Below, one piece after another: positions 9,550 through 18,151 of a stretch of DNA of 64,000 nt. Each line of letters opens with the position of its first letter. Within the stretch, counting starts at the first letter, position 1. This DNA is from Streptomyces graminofaciens. Its GTDB lineage: Bacteria > Actinomycetota > Actinomycetes > Streptomycetales > Streptomycetaceae. The notes under the pieces are model-generated. The model was not told the origin of the DNA. It made no database searches and saw nothing but the letters and a program-made list of their open reading frames with translations. The stretch spans positions 5,052,001 to 5,116,000 of the forward strand of contig NZ_AP018448.1 in NCBI RefSeq assembly GCF_030294945.1. The letters run 5' to 3'. The position numbers and the translations under genes are program-made.

Positions 9550-9620
9550 GGAACGACAGTACGGGACAGCTCTGTCAACACACTGTCGGGGCCGCCGAGC
9601 GGGTACGCGCGCACGTGCGC

Positions 9621-9785
9621 CTAGCTCGCGGAGTGCGACCTCTCCATTGCCTCGCGGAAACGGGTGTAGCCCGCGAGTTCGGTGTCGTCCTCGATGGTCT
9701 TGCGGTTCCGGCCGACCCAGCCGGCCCACAGTCCGGCACAGATCGCAGCCACAAGCGGAATCAGCAACCAGGCAAGCGCCGCCAT
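9621..9785 (-). CDS. Small single-pass membrane protein
   Basis: This 54-aa protein has one N-terminal transmembrane helix (ALAWLLIPLVAAICAGLWAG) and a short charged tail ending RFREAMERSHSAS. The ATG at 9785 has a near-ideal GGGAGG placed 5 nt upstream, which favours it over a longer version starting at 9854. It lies directly upstream of the PDZ protease gene on the same strand, 71 bp away, so the two may be co-transcribed. Its function is unknown. Confidence 0.65.
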   Translation of the reverse strand: MAALAWLLIPLVAAICAGLWAGWVGRNRKTIEDDTELAGYTRFREAMERSHSAS

Positions 9786-9870
9786 GCCGACCTCCCAACC
9801 CCAATCGAGCGACCGCAACTGACTGATCAGCAGATTAACCATCAGCTCCGTCAACGCTCACGCCGGGGGG

Positions 9871-9886
9871 CCGGTTACGCAACCGG
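9871..9886 (-). terminator. Short hairpin after moaE
   Basis: CCGGTT-ACGC-AACCGG forms a 6-bp stem about 60 nt beyond the moaE stop. It is a weak terminator candidate with no T-tract. Confidence 0.3.
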
Positions 9887-9948
9887 AATACACACGGATG
9901 CCTTCCGGCCACAGCACGGGCGGCACCGGCCGTCGGACCCGCCGATCT

Positions 9949-10410
9949 TCAGCAGGCCCCCACCCACTCCTCCGTCCCGTCGGAGAACTTCTGGTGCTTC
10001 CAGATCGGCACCTCGTGCTTGAGGTCGTCGATGAGCCTGCGGCAGGCCTCGAAGGCCTCCCCCCGGTGCGGACAGGACACGGCGACGACGACGGCGAGGT
10101 CCCCGACCTTGAGATCCCCCACGCGGTGCACGGCGGCGAGCGCCCGGACCGGGTAGTCGGCGACCACCTTCTCGGCGATCCGCCGCATCTCGGCCTCGGC
10201 GGTCGGATGACACGAATAGCCGAGCGTGTCGACGTCGGCGCCTCCGTCGTGGTTGCGCACGGTCCCCACGAAGAGCGCGGTCCCGCCGGCGGCGTCGTCC
10301 CCGACGGCCCGGAAGACCTCATCGAGGGAGAGGGCGGTCTCGCGAACGGCGATCAGCTTGACGGGCTCGTCGGCCCCCTGCTCACCAGGATGATCGTTAT
10401 TGGCAGCCAT
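9949..10410 (-). CDS. moaE: Molybdopterin synthase catalytic subunit MoaE
   Basis: The 153-aa protein matches MoaE, the large subunit that transfers sulfur from MoaD thiocarboxylate to precursor Z to make molybdopterin. Conserved blocks are GGTALFVGTVRNHDGG (about 40-55), AVHRVGDLKVGD, VSCPHRGEAFEACR and the near-terminal VPIWKHQKFSDG with its catalytic lysines. No moaD is adjacent. MoeZ (41974-43152) in this window could supply the sulfur chemistry. The ATG at 10410 is used; its GGAGG is very close, so an in-frame GTG 18 nt upstream is a real alternative. The next gene upstream, an epimerase, is about 200 bp away. Confidence 0.9.
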   Translation of the reverse strand: MAANNDHPGEQGADEPVKLIAVRETALSLDEVFRAVGDDAAGGTALFVGTVRNHDGGADVDTLGYSCHPTAEAEMRRIAEKVVADYPVRALAAVHRVGDLKVGDLAVVVAVSCPHRGEAFEACRRLIDDLKHEVPIWKHQKFSDGTEEWVGAC

Positions 10411-10611
10411 GCCTCCATCGTGCCTCACCAGCACACCAGGCGACATCGTCGTATCACCAGTCACGCGCGCGCGGAGCCTCGGAGCCTCGTACAGCGGCTG
10501 GTGACCGCGGGCAGTCGTGCCGCCGAGGTGGCACCCGTCCCGACGAGAGGGCACACCTCGAGCGCCGGGCCGCGCGCCCCACCCCCGCCCGGCCACCGCA
10601 AGGGCGCACCC

Positions 10612-11724
10612 TCAAAGCCGCCGCCGAGCCTTCCGCGCCCGCCGTACCAACGCCGCCGTGCCCAGCAGCGCCACCGTCGCGCCGGCCGCACCCGCCGCCG
10701 TCGCGTCCTTCCGCCCCAGCCGCCGCCCGGCGACCGTGTGCCGCCCCGAGACCTCCTCCAGCAGCTCCGCGAGGACCTCCTCGTTCGTCCACTGCGGCCG
10801 CCACCCGGCGTCGTACAGCCGGCTCCCGCTCACGACCCACGGGTACATCGTGTAGGCCAGGTCCCCCGCCGGCGAAGGTGTCAGCCCGATCCGGTGCAGC
10901 CGGGCCGCGGCGCCCAGCGCCACCGCCGACGGCAGTTCCATGCGCCGGATCCCACTGAGCTCCTCGACCTCCTCCTGCTCCAGCCAGCCCTCGCACCCGA
11001 CGGCCAGCTCCCCGTCGACCTTCTCCAGCACGGCGTACTCCAGAGCACCGCACAGATCCTCGACATGGCAGAACTGCCAGGCGGGCCGGGACCCGGCCAC
11101 CACAAGCAGCCGCGGCGACTCGAAGTACCTGGTCAGCGCCGTGTCCGTACCGCCGACGAGGACAGCGGGGCGTACGACGGTGACATTGAGGCCCGGATGG
11201 GCGCGCGGCGCCCGGCGTGCGAGGCGCTCGATCTCCAGCATGTCGCCGACCCCGGTGGCCTCGGCGGTCGCGCGCAACTCCGCGTCCTCGGAGAGCGGCA
11301 GCTCGTTGTCGGGCAGCGCCCCGTAGACCATCGCCGAGGTGCACAGCACGACCCGGTGCACCCCGGCCGCGGCGGCCGCCGTGAGCACGGTCTGGGTGCC
11401 GCGCACATTGAACGCGCTGCGCGCCGCCGCGTCCGTACCCAGGTCGAGGTCGACCGCGAGATGCACGACGACATCCGCCCCGCGCAGCTTGTCGGCGATC
11501 GCCGGGTCCCGTACGTCCAGGATGTGCCACTGGGCGTCCGCGCACTCGCCGCGCCGCTCGTCGATGGCGATGACCTGCCGGATCTCGTCGGACGCGGCGA
11601 GCCGCTCGGTGAGCAGCGCACCGACCCCGGACGCGGCGCCGGTGACCGCGACGACGGGCCCTCGCACGGCGGGATTGGTTGAAAGGTTTCGCGCTGCGCG
11701 AACCTGCGGATCTGGGGAACTCAC
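10612..11724 (-). CDS. NAD(P)-dependent SDR/epimerase-like protein
   Basis: This 370-aa extended short-chain dehydrogenase/reductase has a Rossmann glycine motif near the N-terminus (VTGAASGVGALL). The dinucleotide-domain signature HLAVDLDLGTD lies about 65 residues further on. The usual YxxxK catalytic pair is not obvious after the STSAMVYG-like segment (TSAMVYGA), so catalysis is uncertain. A hydrophobic segment near the C-terminus (AAGAAGATVALLGTAAL) is followed by an Arg/Lys-rich end, suggesting a membrane-anchored tail, which is unusual for an epimerase. GTG at 11724 is preferred because GGAG sits 7 nt upstream. It is divergent from the DUF2342 gene. Substrate unknown. Confidence 0.8.
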   Translation of the reverse strand: MSSPDPQVRAARNLSTNPAVRGPVVAVTGAASGVGALLTERLAASDEIRQVIAIDERRGECADAQWHILDVRDPAIADKLRGADVVVHLAVDLDLGTDAAARSAFNVRGTQTVLTAAAAAGVHRVVLCTSAMVYGALPDNELPLSEDAELRATAEATGVGDMLEIERLARRAPRAHPGLNVTVVRPAVLVGGTDTALTRYFESPRLLVVAGSRPAWQFCHVEDLCGALEYAVLEKVDGELAVGCEGWLEQEEVEELSGIRRMELPSAVALGAAARLHRIGLTPSPAGDLAYTMYPWVVSGSRLYDAGWRPQWTNEEVLAELLEEVSGRHTVAGRRLGRKDATAAGAAGATVALLGTAALVRRARKARRRL

Positions 11725-11916
11725 CGGGCGTCTCCAGCGGTTGTCTTCAGTAGATACGCGTGTGACGCGTACGTACCAGGTGGCATCCATCCTGCCGCAG
11801 GCGTTCAGTCGGCGAAGCACCGAGGCCCGAACCCGCCGCGGTGTCTACGCTGGATGGTGTTCGGGCAGCCCGTGCCGTCGGCGAAGAGCCGCCGGCCCTA
11901 CCAGCCGAGGAATCCC

Positions 11917-13347
11917 GTGAGCGACACCCCATTCGGATTCGGCCTTCCGCCGGAGGAGCCGGACGACGGCGACGAGGGCAAGAAGAAGGACCAGGAGAGC
12001 GGTGGTGGTCAGGGACCGGCCAACCCGTTCGGCTTCGGGTTCCCCGGGGCCGGCGGCTCCGGCGCCGACAATCCGTTCGCCGCGATGTTCGGTTCCATGA
12101 ACCCCACCGACCTGGGCGCCGCCTTCCAGCAGCTGGGCCAGATGCTCTCGTACGAGGGCGGCCCGGTGAACTGGGACATGGCCAAACAGATCGCCCGCCA
12201 GACGGTCGCGCAGGGCACCTCCGACGGCACGAAGGACGCGAGCGTCGGCCCCGCCGAGCGCACCGCGGTCGAGGAGGCCGTCCGCCTCGCCGACCTGTGG
12301 CTGGACGACGCGACGTCCCTGCCGTCCGGCGCGGGCTCGGCCGTGGCGTGGTCCCGCGCGGAGTGGGTGGAGGCCACCCTGCCCGCGTGGAAGGAGCTGG
12401 TCGACCCGGTCGCCGAGCGGGTCGGCGGCGCCATGGGCGACATCCTGCCGGAGGAGATGCAGGCCATGGCCGGCCCGCTGATCGGCATGATGAAGTCGAT
12501 GGGCGGCGCCATGTTCGGCCAGCAGATCGGGCAGGCCGTGGGCGTGCTCGCGGGCGAGGTCGTCGGCTCGAGCGACGTCGGCCTGCCGCTCGGCCCGGCC
12601 GGCAAGGCCGCGCTGCTGCCGCTGAACGTGGAGGCGTTCGGCAAGGACCTGGGCATCGCCAAGGACGAGGTCCGGCTCTATCTGGCCCTGCGCGAGGCCG
12701 CGCATCAGCGGCTCTTCGCCCATGTGCCGTGGCTGCGCTCGCATCTGTTCGGCGCGGTCGAGGGCTATGCGCGCGGCATCAAGGTCGACACGGCCAAGCT
12801 GGAGGACGTGGTCGGTCAGTTCGACCCGCAGAACCCCGAGGAGCTGCAGCAGGCGCTCCAGCAGGGCATGTTCCAGCCGGAGGACACCCCGGAGCAGAAG
12901 GCCGCCCTGGCCCGTCTGGAGACGGCGCTGGCGTTGGTGGAGGGCTGGGTGGACGCGGTGGTGCACGCGGCCGCGAAGCCGCGCCTGACGTCTGCGGACG
13001 CGCTGCGGGAGACGCTGCGCCGCCGCCGCGCCACGGGCGGCCCGGCCGAGCAGACGTTCGCCACGTTGATCGGCCTGGAGCTGCGGCCGCGCCGCCTGCG
13101 CGACGCCTCCCGTCTGTGGGCGTCCCTGACGGACGCGCGCGGTGTCGACGGCCGTGACGCCCTGTGGGCGCACCCGGACATGCTGCCCACGGCCTCCGAC
13201 CTGGACGACCCGGACGGCTTCGTGCACCGCGAGCAGCTCGACTTCTCCGAGCTGGACAAGATGCTCGGCGAGGCCGCAGAGGGCGGCTCGACGGAGAAGC
13301 CGGACCTGAAGAAGGACCTGAAGAAGAAGGACGACGACACCGAGTGA
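11917..13347 (+). CDS. DUF2342 / zinc-dependent metalloprotease-family protein
   Basis: This 476-aa protein belongs to the actinobacterial DUF2342 family, often labelled zinc-dependent metalloprotease or F420-biosynthesis-associated hydrolase. A Gly/Phe-rich N-terminus (FGFGLPPEEPDD, NPFGFGFPGAGG) precedes a helical core. Within the core, LREAAHQRLFAHVPWL aligns with the family zincin-like helix. The expected HExxH reads REAAH here, so the first metal ligand is replaced by Arg and protease activity is doubtful. The C-terminus is lysine-rich. The GTG at 11917 is preferred (AGG at 11907-11909). Its stop overlaps the start of the Nudix gene by 4 nt (GTGA), so the two form an operon. Confidence 0.82.
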   Translation: MSDTPFGFGLPPEEPDDGDEGKKKDQESGGGQGPANPFGFGFPGAGGSGADNPFAAMFGSMNPTDLGAAFQQLGQMLSYEGGPVNWDMAKQIARQTVAQGTSDGTKDASVGPAERTAVEEAVRLADLWLDDATSLPSGAGSAVAWSRAEWVEATLPAWKELVDPVAERVGGAMGDILPEEMQAMAGPLIGMMKSMGGAMFGQQIGQAVGVLAGEVVGSSDVGLPLGPAGKAALLPLNVEAFGKDLGIAKDEVRLYLALREAAHQRLFAHVPWLRSHLFGAVEGYARGIKVDTAKLEDVVGQFDPQNPEELQQALQQGMFQPEDTPEQKAALARLETALALVEGWVDAVVHAAAKPRLTSADALRETLRRRRATGGPAEQTFATLIGLELRPRRLRDASRLWASLTDARGVDGRDALWAHPDMLPTASDLDDPDGFVHREQLDFSELDKMLGEAAEGGSTEKPDLKKDLKKKDDDTE

Positions 13348-13859
13348 GCCTGCACGACGACGCGGTCCTCGTACTGAAGAGCTACGAGGACCAGGCCGAG
13401 CTGCGCCAGACCTATCTGGACCACTTGGCGGCCCACCCGGACGGCATGTGGAAGGCCTGCGGCGACGGCCACATCACGGCTAGCGCGCTGGTGATCGACC
13501 CCGAGCGCGAGCGGGTGCTGCTCACGCTCCACAAGAAGCTGCGCATGTGGCTCCAGATGGGCGGCCACTGCGAGCCGGAGGACGTCACCCTTGCGGGCTC
13601 TGCCCTGCGCGAGGCGACGGAGGAATCCGGTGTCGCCGGGCTGACTCTCCTGCCGGGCGGACCGGTCCGCCTGGACCGCCATCACACACCCTGCGCCTGG
13701 CACCTGGACGTCCAGTACGCGGCCCTCGCCCCGTCCGGCGCCGTCGAGGCGATCAGCGACGAGTCCCTCGACCTGCGCTGGTTCCCGTACGCCGAGGTGG
13801 CGGACGTGGCCGACGACTCGGTCGTACGACTGCTGGAGGCGACGCGGGCCCGACTCTGA
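13344..13859 (+). CDS. Nudix hydrolase
   Basis: This 171-aa Nudix-fold protein probably hydrolyses a nucleoside-diphosphate-linked substrate. The Nudix signature begins at GGHCEPED (about residue 74) and ends with REATEESGV. The spacing between the Gly-Glu half and the REUxEExGU half is about two residues longer than the classic 23-residue box. The GTG start overlaps the stop of the DUF2342 gene (GTGA), so translation is probably coupled. A large hairpin about 90 bp downstream ends the transcript. Specificity cannot be assigned. Confidence 0.87.
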   Translation: MSLHDDAVLVLKSYEDQAELRQTYLDHLAAHPDGMWKACGDGHITASALVIDPERERVLLTLHKKLRMWLQMGGHCEPEDVTLAGSALREATEESGVAGLTLLPGGPVRLDRHHTPCAWHLDVQYAALAPSGAVEAISDESLDLRWFPYAEVADVADDSVVRLLEATRARL

Positions 13860-13951
13860 GGCCCGACTCTGAGGCCCGGCTCGATGTGGCACACCCGGCA
13901 CGGTGTGGCGCTGCGGAACTGGGGGAAGACCCCCGTCGGGGGGAAGACGCC

Positions 13952-13985
13952 GTAAGGGGCGACCGCCATGGCGGCCGCCCCTTAC
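13952..13985. terminator. Bidirectional terminator (Nudix / AIM24)
   Basis: A near-perfect 34-bp palindrome runs from GTAAGGGGC to GCCCCTTAC, with a centre of CCGCCATGGCGG and one mismatched position per arm. It separates convergent genes. Confidence 0.7.
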
Positions 13986-14014
13986 ACATGTGCCTGTCCG
14001 TGCTCCAAGGCCGA

Positions 14015-14767
14015 TCAGTTGCGGCTGCCCCCGAGAGAGTTCCCGCTCAGCCCGCCGCCGCCCATACCGAACTGTCCGAGCACCCCGGACGTACGCACGT
14101 GCTGCGGCGGCAGCAGCTCGCTCGGCTGCACCAGGACGTGTCCGCGGCCTCCGAAGTGCATCTCCCAGCCCTCACCGGTGGAGCCCCTGCGGCGCCACAC
14201 GGCGGAGGTGGAGGTCGGCGCCTGGAGCTGCGTACGCAGCGAGGTGGACCAGGCGATGACGGCGTCCGAGTCGACGCAGATGTTCTTCTCGGGCGTGACT
14301 TCGAGGGCGAGCGGCGCGCCCGAGGTCATCAGGACGACCTTGCCACCGCCGGACAGCTCCAGGTTGTACGCCCCCGCCGAGGCGACCTCGACGGCGCTGT
14401 CCACGGCGACGATGCCGACGTTGAGGGAGCCGTCGAAGGCGAGGACGGCGGAGGAGTCGACGGTGATGCCGCTGCCGACCTCCATGATGTGCAGGTACTG
14501 GGCGAAGTTCGCCAGGTAGACGATGCCGTTGCCCTTGCAGCGCATGAGTTCGAGGCGCTCACCGGTCATCCGCTCGACATTGCGCCAGCTGCGGTTGCGG
14601 TACTGGCTGTCGAACTCCACCTGCCCCTCGAAGGCCACCATGGCGCCCTGCCGGGCGAGGACGGGGCTGCTGCCGATGGTGACGTCGGTCTTGAGCAGTT
14701 GCGGGTTCTGCAGTGTGTAGCGCTCGGTGTGGTTCACCGGGATGTGCGCGAAGAGTGTGCTGTGCAT
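14015..14767 (-). CDS. AIM24-family protein (third of three)
   Basis: This 250-aa AIM24 (DUF124) beta-barrel-type protein has a double-psi beta fold built from two related halves. Visible blocks are ARQGAMVAFEGQVEFD (about 38-53), LELMRCKGNGIVYLAN and VDSDAVIAWSTSL. The C-terminal tail is Gly-rich (GMGGGGLSGNSLGG). No signal peptide is present. It is the last of three consecutive minus-strand AIM24 genes, 28 bp after its neighbour. Bacterial AIM24 function is not established. The genetic link to a TerD-AIM24 fusion suggests a stress or membrane-associated complex, which is inference. Confidence 0.85.
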   Translation of the reverse strand: MHSTLFAHIPVNHTERYTLQNPQLLKTDVTIGSSPVLARQGAMVAFEGQVEFDSQYRNRSWRNVERMTGERLELMRCKGNGIVYLANFAQYLHIMEVGSGITVDSSAVLAFDGSLNVGIVAVDSAVEVASAGAYNLELSGGGKVVLMTSGAPLALEVTPEKNICVDSDAVIAWSTSLRTQLQAPTSTSAVWRRRGSTGEGWEMHFGGRGHVLVQPSELLPPQHVRTSGVLGQFGMGGGGLSGNSLGGSRN

Positions 14768-14795
14768 GGTGTGCTGGTGCTCCTCTCAGCCCCGG

Positions 14796-15473
14796 TCAGC
14801 CACGGATCTTGAAGCGGTCGCCGGTGTCCTCGCTGGGCTGGACGACCACGAAGCCCTGCCCCTTGAACCCGATCTGGAAGGCCTCGCCACTGCCCCGGCC
14901 GATCAGGGCACCGGCCTTGATGGTGCGGCGGGCCTTCATGTCGAGGCCGTCGGTCCAGGCGATCAGCGCGTCGGGGTCGACATACGTCTCCCGCTCGGCG
15001 CAGTCGAGGGAGATCGGCACACCCCGGCTGACCAGGGCGACCCATCCGGTGCCGCGGATGACCAGGTTGGTCAGGCCGGAGCCGGAGAGCTTGGCGAGGC
15101 CCTTGACCGGCTCGATGGTGAGCTGGAGGGAGGCGTCGCAGGCCAGCAGGGTCGGGCCGTTGACCGACAGCGCCTCGTTGTTCAGGTGGAGGATGAGGAC
15201 GTCACCGCCGTAGTCGGCGAGATAGAGCTCCCCGTCGCCCCGGCAGAGCATCAGCTTGCCGCCCTCGCCGCTGACCATCTCCTCGGCGCTGCGGCGCAGA
15301 GAGGCGGGCGCGGCGTCGAACTGCACATAGCCGTCGTACGCGATCATCGAGCCGGCCTTGGCCAGGAGGTCCTGACCGGTGACCATGGCGACCTTGAGCG
15401 TTTTGGAGCTGTGCACGCTCATACGGACGCCGGTGGACGTGGAGCGGTGCGCGTTGAGTGTCTGGAGGTCCAT
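14796..15473 (-). CDS. AIM24-family protein (second of three)
   Basis: This 225-aa AIM24 protein is a shorter paralogue of the genes on either side. It contains AKAGSMIAYDGYVQFD (about 38-53), LMLCRGDGELYLADYGGDV, VDPDALIAWTDGLDMKA and the closing FVVVQPSE motif shared by the family. ATG at 15473 is used because family similarity begins there; upstream in-frame sequence overlaps the preceding gene in another frame. The gap to the TerD-AIM24 gene is only 8 bp, so the three genes form one operon and probably function together. The biochemical role is unknown. Confidence 0.86.
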   Translation of the reverse strand: MDLQTLNAHRSTSTGVRMSVHSSKTLKVAMVTGQDLLAKAGSMIAYDGYVQFDAAPASLRRSAEEMVSGEGGKLMLCRGDGELYLADYGGDVLILHLNNEALSVNGPTLLACDASLQLTIEPVKGLAKLSGSGLTNLVIRGTGWVALVSRGVPISLDCAERETYVDPDALIAWTDGLDMKARRTIKAGALIGRGSGEAFQIGFKGQGFVVVQPSEDTGDRFKIRG

Positions 15474-15481
15474 GCTCTGCC

Positions 15482-17095
15482 TCACACCTCGAAGGGCTGG
15501 ACGACGACGAAGTTGCCGGGGGCGCCGCGGAACTGGAGGTTGATGGCCTCCTGGGTCTGCCGGGCGTACCCGGAGCGGCGCAGCCTGAGCGAGGTCGTGG
15601 TGACGGCCTGCGCGCCGGCGGACCAGGCGATGACGGCGTTGCCGTCGACGTAGGTGGCCGGGCCGACGGGCAGGACGACGGGAAGGCCGCGCGTCTTGAC
15701 GACGACCGCGCCCGTGCCGGAGAAGAGCATGCTGAACAGGCCGCCGCCGGGCAGGCCCGCACCCTCGATACGGCGGATCTCGGTGTCCAGCGCCTCGTCG
15801 AAGGCGAGGACTCCGCGCGCGCTGGTGTAGAGCTGCTCGTTCTCCAGGCGGATGACGAAGAGATGGCTGCCCTCGTCGGCGAGGAACACCTCGCCGTCGC
15901 CGGAACAACGCATCAGGGCCATGCCCTGGCCGGTGAGCTGCCCGGTGAGCTTGCCGAGCAGACCGGAGCCCTTGTGGGCGAAATCGATGTCGCCCTGATA
16001 GGCGACCATGCTGCCCTGCTTGGCGAGGATGTTGGCGCCCTTGGTGAGCGTCGTCCGTACGAGCTGGGGGTTCTGTTCGGTCCAGCGGTCGCCGACGGGG
16101 GCTTCGCTGTACTTCGTCAGAACGGCGCGTAGGCCTGCCTCCGGCGGCACGGGCGCGAGTTGCGTACCACCGCCGAAGGGCTGTGCCTGGCCCGGGAAGG
16201 CGACGGGGGCGCCCGGGGGCGTGAACGGGCCTCCCTGCGGCGCGGCGCCGGGGGGCGTGAAGGGTCCGCCCTGCGGTGGTGCGCCGGGAGGCGTGAAAGG
16301 CCCGCCCTGCGGTGGGGCACCGGGAGGCGTGAAAGGCCCGCCTTGAGGCGCCGCCGGAGGCGGCACCGTGCCGCCGGGCGGCGTGTTCAGGGGCGCAACG
16401 ATGGTCGGCGCGGCGTGCACGGAGGGCGAGGGAGCCGGGGGCGCGAAGCCCTGGTCGGGCGCCGGGGCGGGGGCGGGCACCGAAGCCGGCGGTGCGCCGA
16501 ACGCGGGCGGGGCGAAGCCGGGGGCGGCGTCGGACTGGGGCTGCTGCGGTGCGGCGGCGGGCTCCTCCTCGGCGACCTCGCCTCCGAAGTTCTTCAGCAG
16601 CGCGTCCAGGCCGCCGTCGAAGCCCTGGCCGACTGCGGCGAACCGCCAGACGTCCTTCAGGTAGAAGTCGCCCAGCATCACGGCGCGCTCGGTGGAGAAC
16701 TCCGAGCCGTCGAACGGATAGCGGGCCACCTCTTCGCCACCTGCGACGATGCGGACATAACCGGGGGAGATCTGCGACATCTGCCCGTTGCCGTCGATCG
16801 TCGCCGTGAACGACAGCTTCTGGATCTGCGGCGGGATCTTGTCGAGTGTGACTCGGAAGGACTCCGTGTCGCCCGACTGGGCACCGAGGAGCTGGATCGA
16901 CTCCTCGGGGCTCTTCGGCTGGTTGAAGAAGATGAAGTACCGGTCGTCCGAGAGCCGTTCGTCGGCGTCCAGACCGAAGCAGCTGATGTCGAAGGTCAGT
17001 CCGGGGGCGGTGATCTGTACGCCTACGTACAGGTCCGTGCCCGCGGTGAGGTCACTGATCTTGGCCTTGTGGCCGCGTTGGAATTCCCTGGCCAT
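15482..17095 (-). CDS. TerD-AIM24 fusion protein with Pro/Gly repeat linker
   Basis: This 537-aa three-part protein begins with a TerD-like tellurium-resistance domain (about 1-175), including the Ca-binding segment DISCFGLDADERLSDDRYF and FNQPKSPE. A Pro/Ala/Gly-rich linker (about 178-312) contains four 12-residue repeats of the type GGPFTPPGAPPQ. An AIM24 domain (about 315-537) has AKQGSMVAYQGDIDF, LMRCSGDGEVFLAD and a terminal NFVVVQPFEV. TerD domains bind calcium and occur in stress-response and phage-defence-associated modules. Fusion to AIM24 suggests the two domains act together. It is the first gene of the three-gene AIM24 operon. The ATG at 17095 matches the TerD family N-terminus (MAREFQRG). 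Confidence 0.88.
   Translation of the reverse strand: MAREFQRGHKAKISDLTAGTDLYVGVQITAPGLTFDISCFGLDADERLSDDRYFIFFNQPKSPEESIQLLGAQSGDTESFRVTLDKIPPQIQKLSFTATIDGNGQMSQISPGYVRIVAGGEEVARYPFDGSEFSTERAVMLGDFYLKDVWRFAAVGQGFDGGLDALLKNFGGEVAEEEPAAAPQQPQSDAAPGFAPPAFGAPPASVPAPAPAPDQGFAPPAPSPSVHAAPTIVAPLNTPPGGTVPPPAAPQGGPFTPPGAPPQGGPFTPPGAPPQGGPFTPPGAAPQGGPFTPPGAPVAFPGQAQPFGGGTQLAPVPPEAGLRAVLTKYSEAPVGDRWTEQNPQLVRTTLTKGANILAKQGSMVAYQGDIDFAHKGSGLLGKLTGQLTGQGMALMRCSGDGEVFLADEGSHLFVIRLENEQLYTSARGVLAFDEALDTEIRRIEGAGLPGGGLFSMLFSGTGAVVVKTRGLPVVLPVGPATYVDGNAVIAWSAGAQAVTTTSLRLRRSGYARQTQEAINLQFRGAPGNFVVVQPFEV
16199..16342 (-). repeat. Four 36-bp in-frame tandem repeats in the TerD-AIM24 linker
   Basis: Four consecutive copies encode 12-residue units of the type GGPFTPPGAPPQ with very few substitutions, the last diverging. 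This is a flexible linker whose copy number is expected to vary between strains. Confidence 0.8.
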
Positions 17096-17336
17096 GCGTA
17101 ACGACCGTCCCCCATCCCGAAGTGAGTACGCCTGCGTGCGCGTCGCGTCAGGCTAACCGCAAAGTCCCGAGCCGTACGAGGCTGGTACAGACCCGGTACA
17201 AAAACGCGGCTTCGGCCGCCCGTACCGCGAAACGCACACGCGCGCGTGGAGTGCGCCGACTGCCCGTAGTGCGCGTTTTACGCGTCTCGGGCATCCGATG
17301 CGCCCCGTTTGCCGGGCGGTGGCATCAGGGGTGTTG

Positions 17337-17933
17337 TCACTCGTCGCGTCCGGCCGGCAGGTGCGGCAGCCGGTCGGCGGCCACCACTCCTTCGAGGTAG
17401 CCGCGAGCGCGCTCGGTGCGCGGATACGCCTCCAGCAGCCGCCAGAAGCGCGGGCCGTGGCCGGGCACGAGCAGGTGGGCGAGTTCGTGGAGGAGGACGT
17501 AGTCGACGACGTACTCGGGCATGCCCTGCAGGCGGTGCGACAGCCGGATACTGCCCTCGGCGGGGGTGCACGAGCCCCAGCGTGTGTTCTGGTTGGTGAC
17601 CCAGCGGACCGACGTCGGGCGGGCCCGGCCGCCGAAGAACTGCTCCGACAGGCGCTCGGCGCGCTCGGCCAGTTCGGTGTCGCCGATGCGCCGTTTACTC
17701 TCCTGTGCGGCCAGCTTGTCGAGCATGACGGTCACCCAGCGTTGCTCCTCCGCCTCGGACATACGAGCGGGGATCAGTACGACGGTGCGATCGCCCTCGC
17801 GGTACGCGGAGACGGTTCTGCGCCGTCGCGCGCTCCTGCGAACCTCGATCGCGCTCGCCCCCGAACCGCTTGGCGGCTGGCTCGTCGTGCTGCGCTGTGG
17901 CTTTCCGGCGCGGTGCAGTGGGTCGGCGGGCAC
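17337..17933 (-). CDS. YgjP-like (DUF45) zinc metallopeptidase
   Basis: The 198-aa protein has the DUF45/YgjP signature. NTRWGSCTPAEGSIRLSHRL (about 118-137) is followed by the zinc-binding helix LLHELAHLLVPGHGPRFW (about 149-166), which gives HExxH plus a downstream His. It is a predicted cytosolic metallopeptidase related to SprT and WSS1 folds; the substrate is unknown. The first 45 residues are Ser/Arg-rich and probably disordered. The GTG at 17933 has no strong Shine-Dalgarno, so a slightly later start is possible. It is divergent from the ThiF-like gene with 218 bp between them. Confidence 0.85.
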   Translation of the reverse strand: MPADPLHRAGKPQRSTTSQPPSGSGASAIEVRRSARRRRTVSAYREGDRTVVLIPARMSEAEEQRWVTVMLDKLAAQESKRRIGDTELAERAERLSEQFFGGRARPTSVRWVTNQNTRWGSCTPAEGSIRLSHRLQGMPEYVVDYVLLHELAHLLVPGHGPRFWRLLEAYPRTERARGYLEGVVAADRLPHLPAGRDE

Positions 17934-18036
17934 GCCCCGACGTTACCCGCTGCACATGGGGGAAGTCCCGCCTCGCGAACGGTTCGGTAAGGATCCGCAC
18001 TCCGAGAGCCTGATTTGTACGACGAATACGGCCGCC

Positions 18037-18045
18037 TGTGGACAA
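18037..18045 (-). promoter_or_regulatory. Consensus DnaA box (TTGTCCACA)
   Basis: The reverse complement reads TTGTCCACA, the actinobacterial DnaA-box consensus. It lies in the intergenic region between the divergent YgjP-like and ThiF-like genes. Confidence 0.45.
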
Positions 18046-18151
18046 CTCTCGACACCAGTCGTCGCGGCCCGTACATGCTGGCACTCGTCGGCGAGCCATG
18101 CACGGACACCGTCGGCGCACGGGGACCTACTCACGACCACGGGGGTCGATC

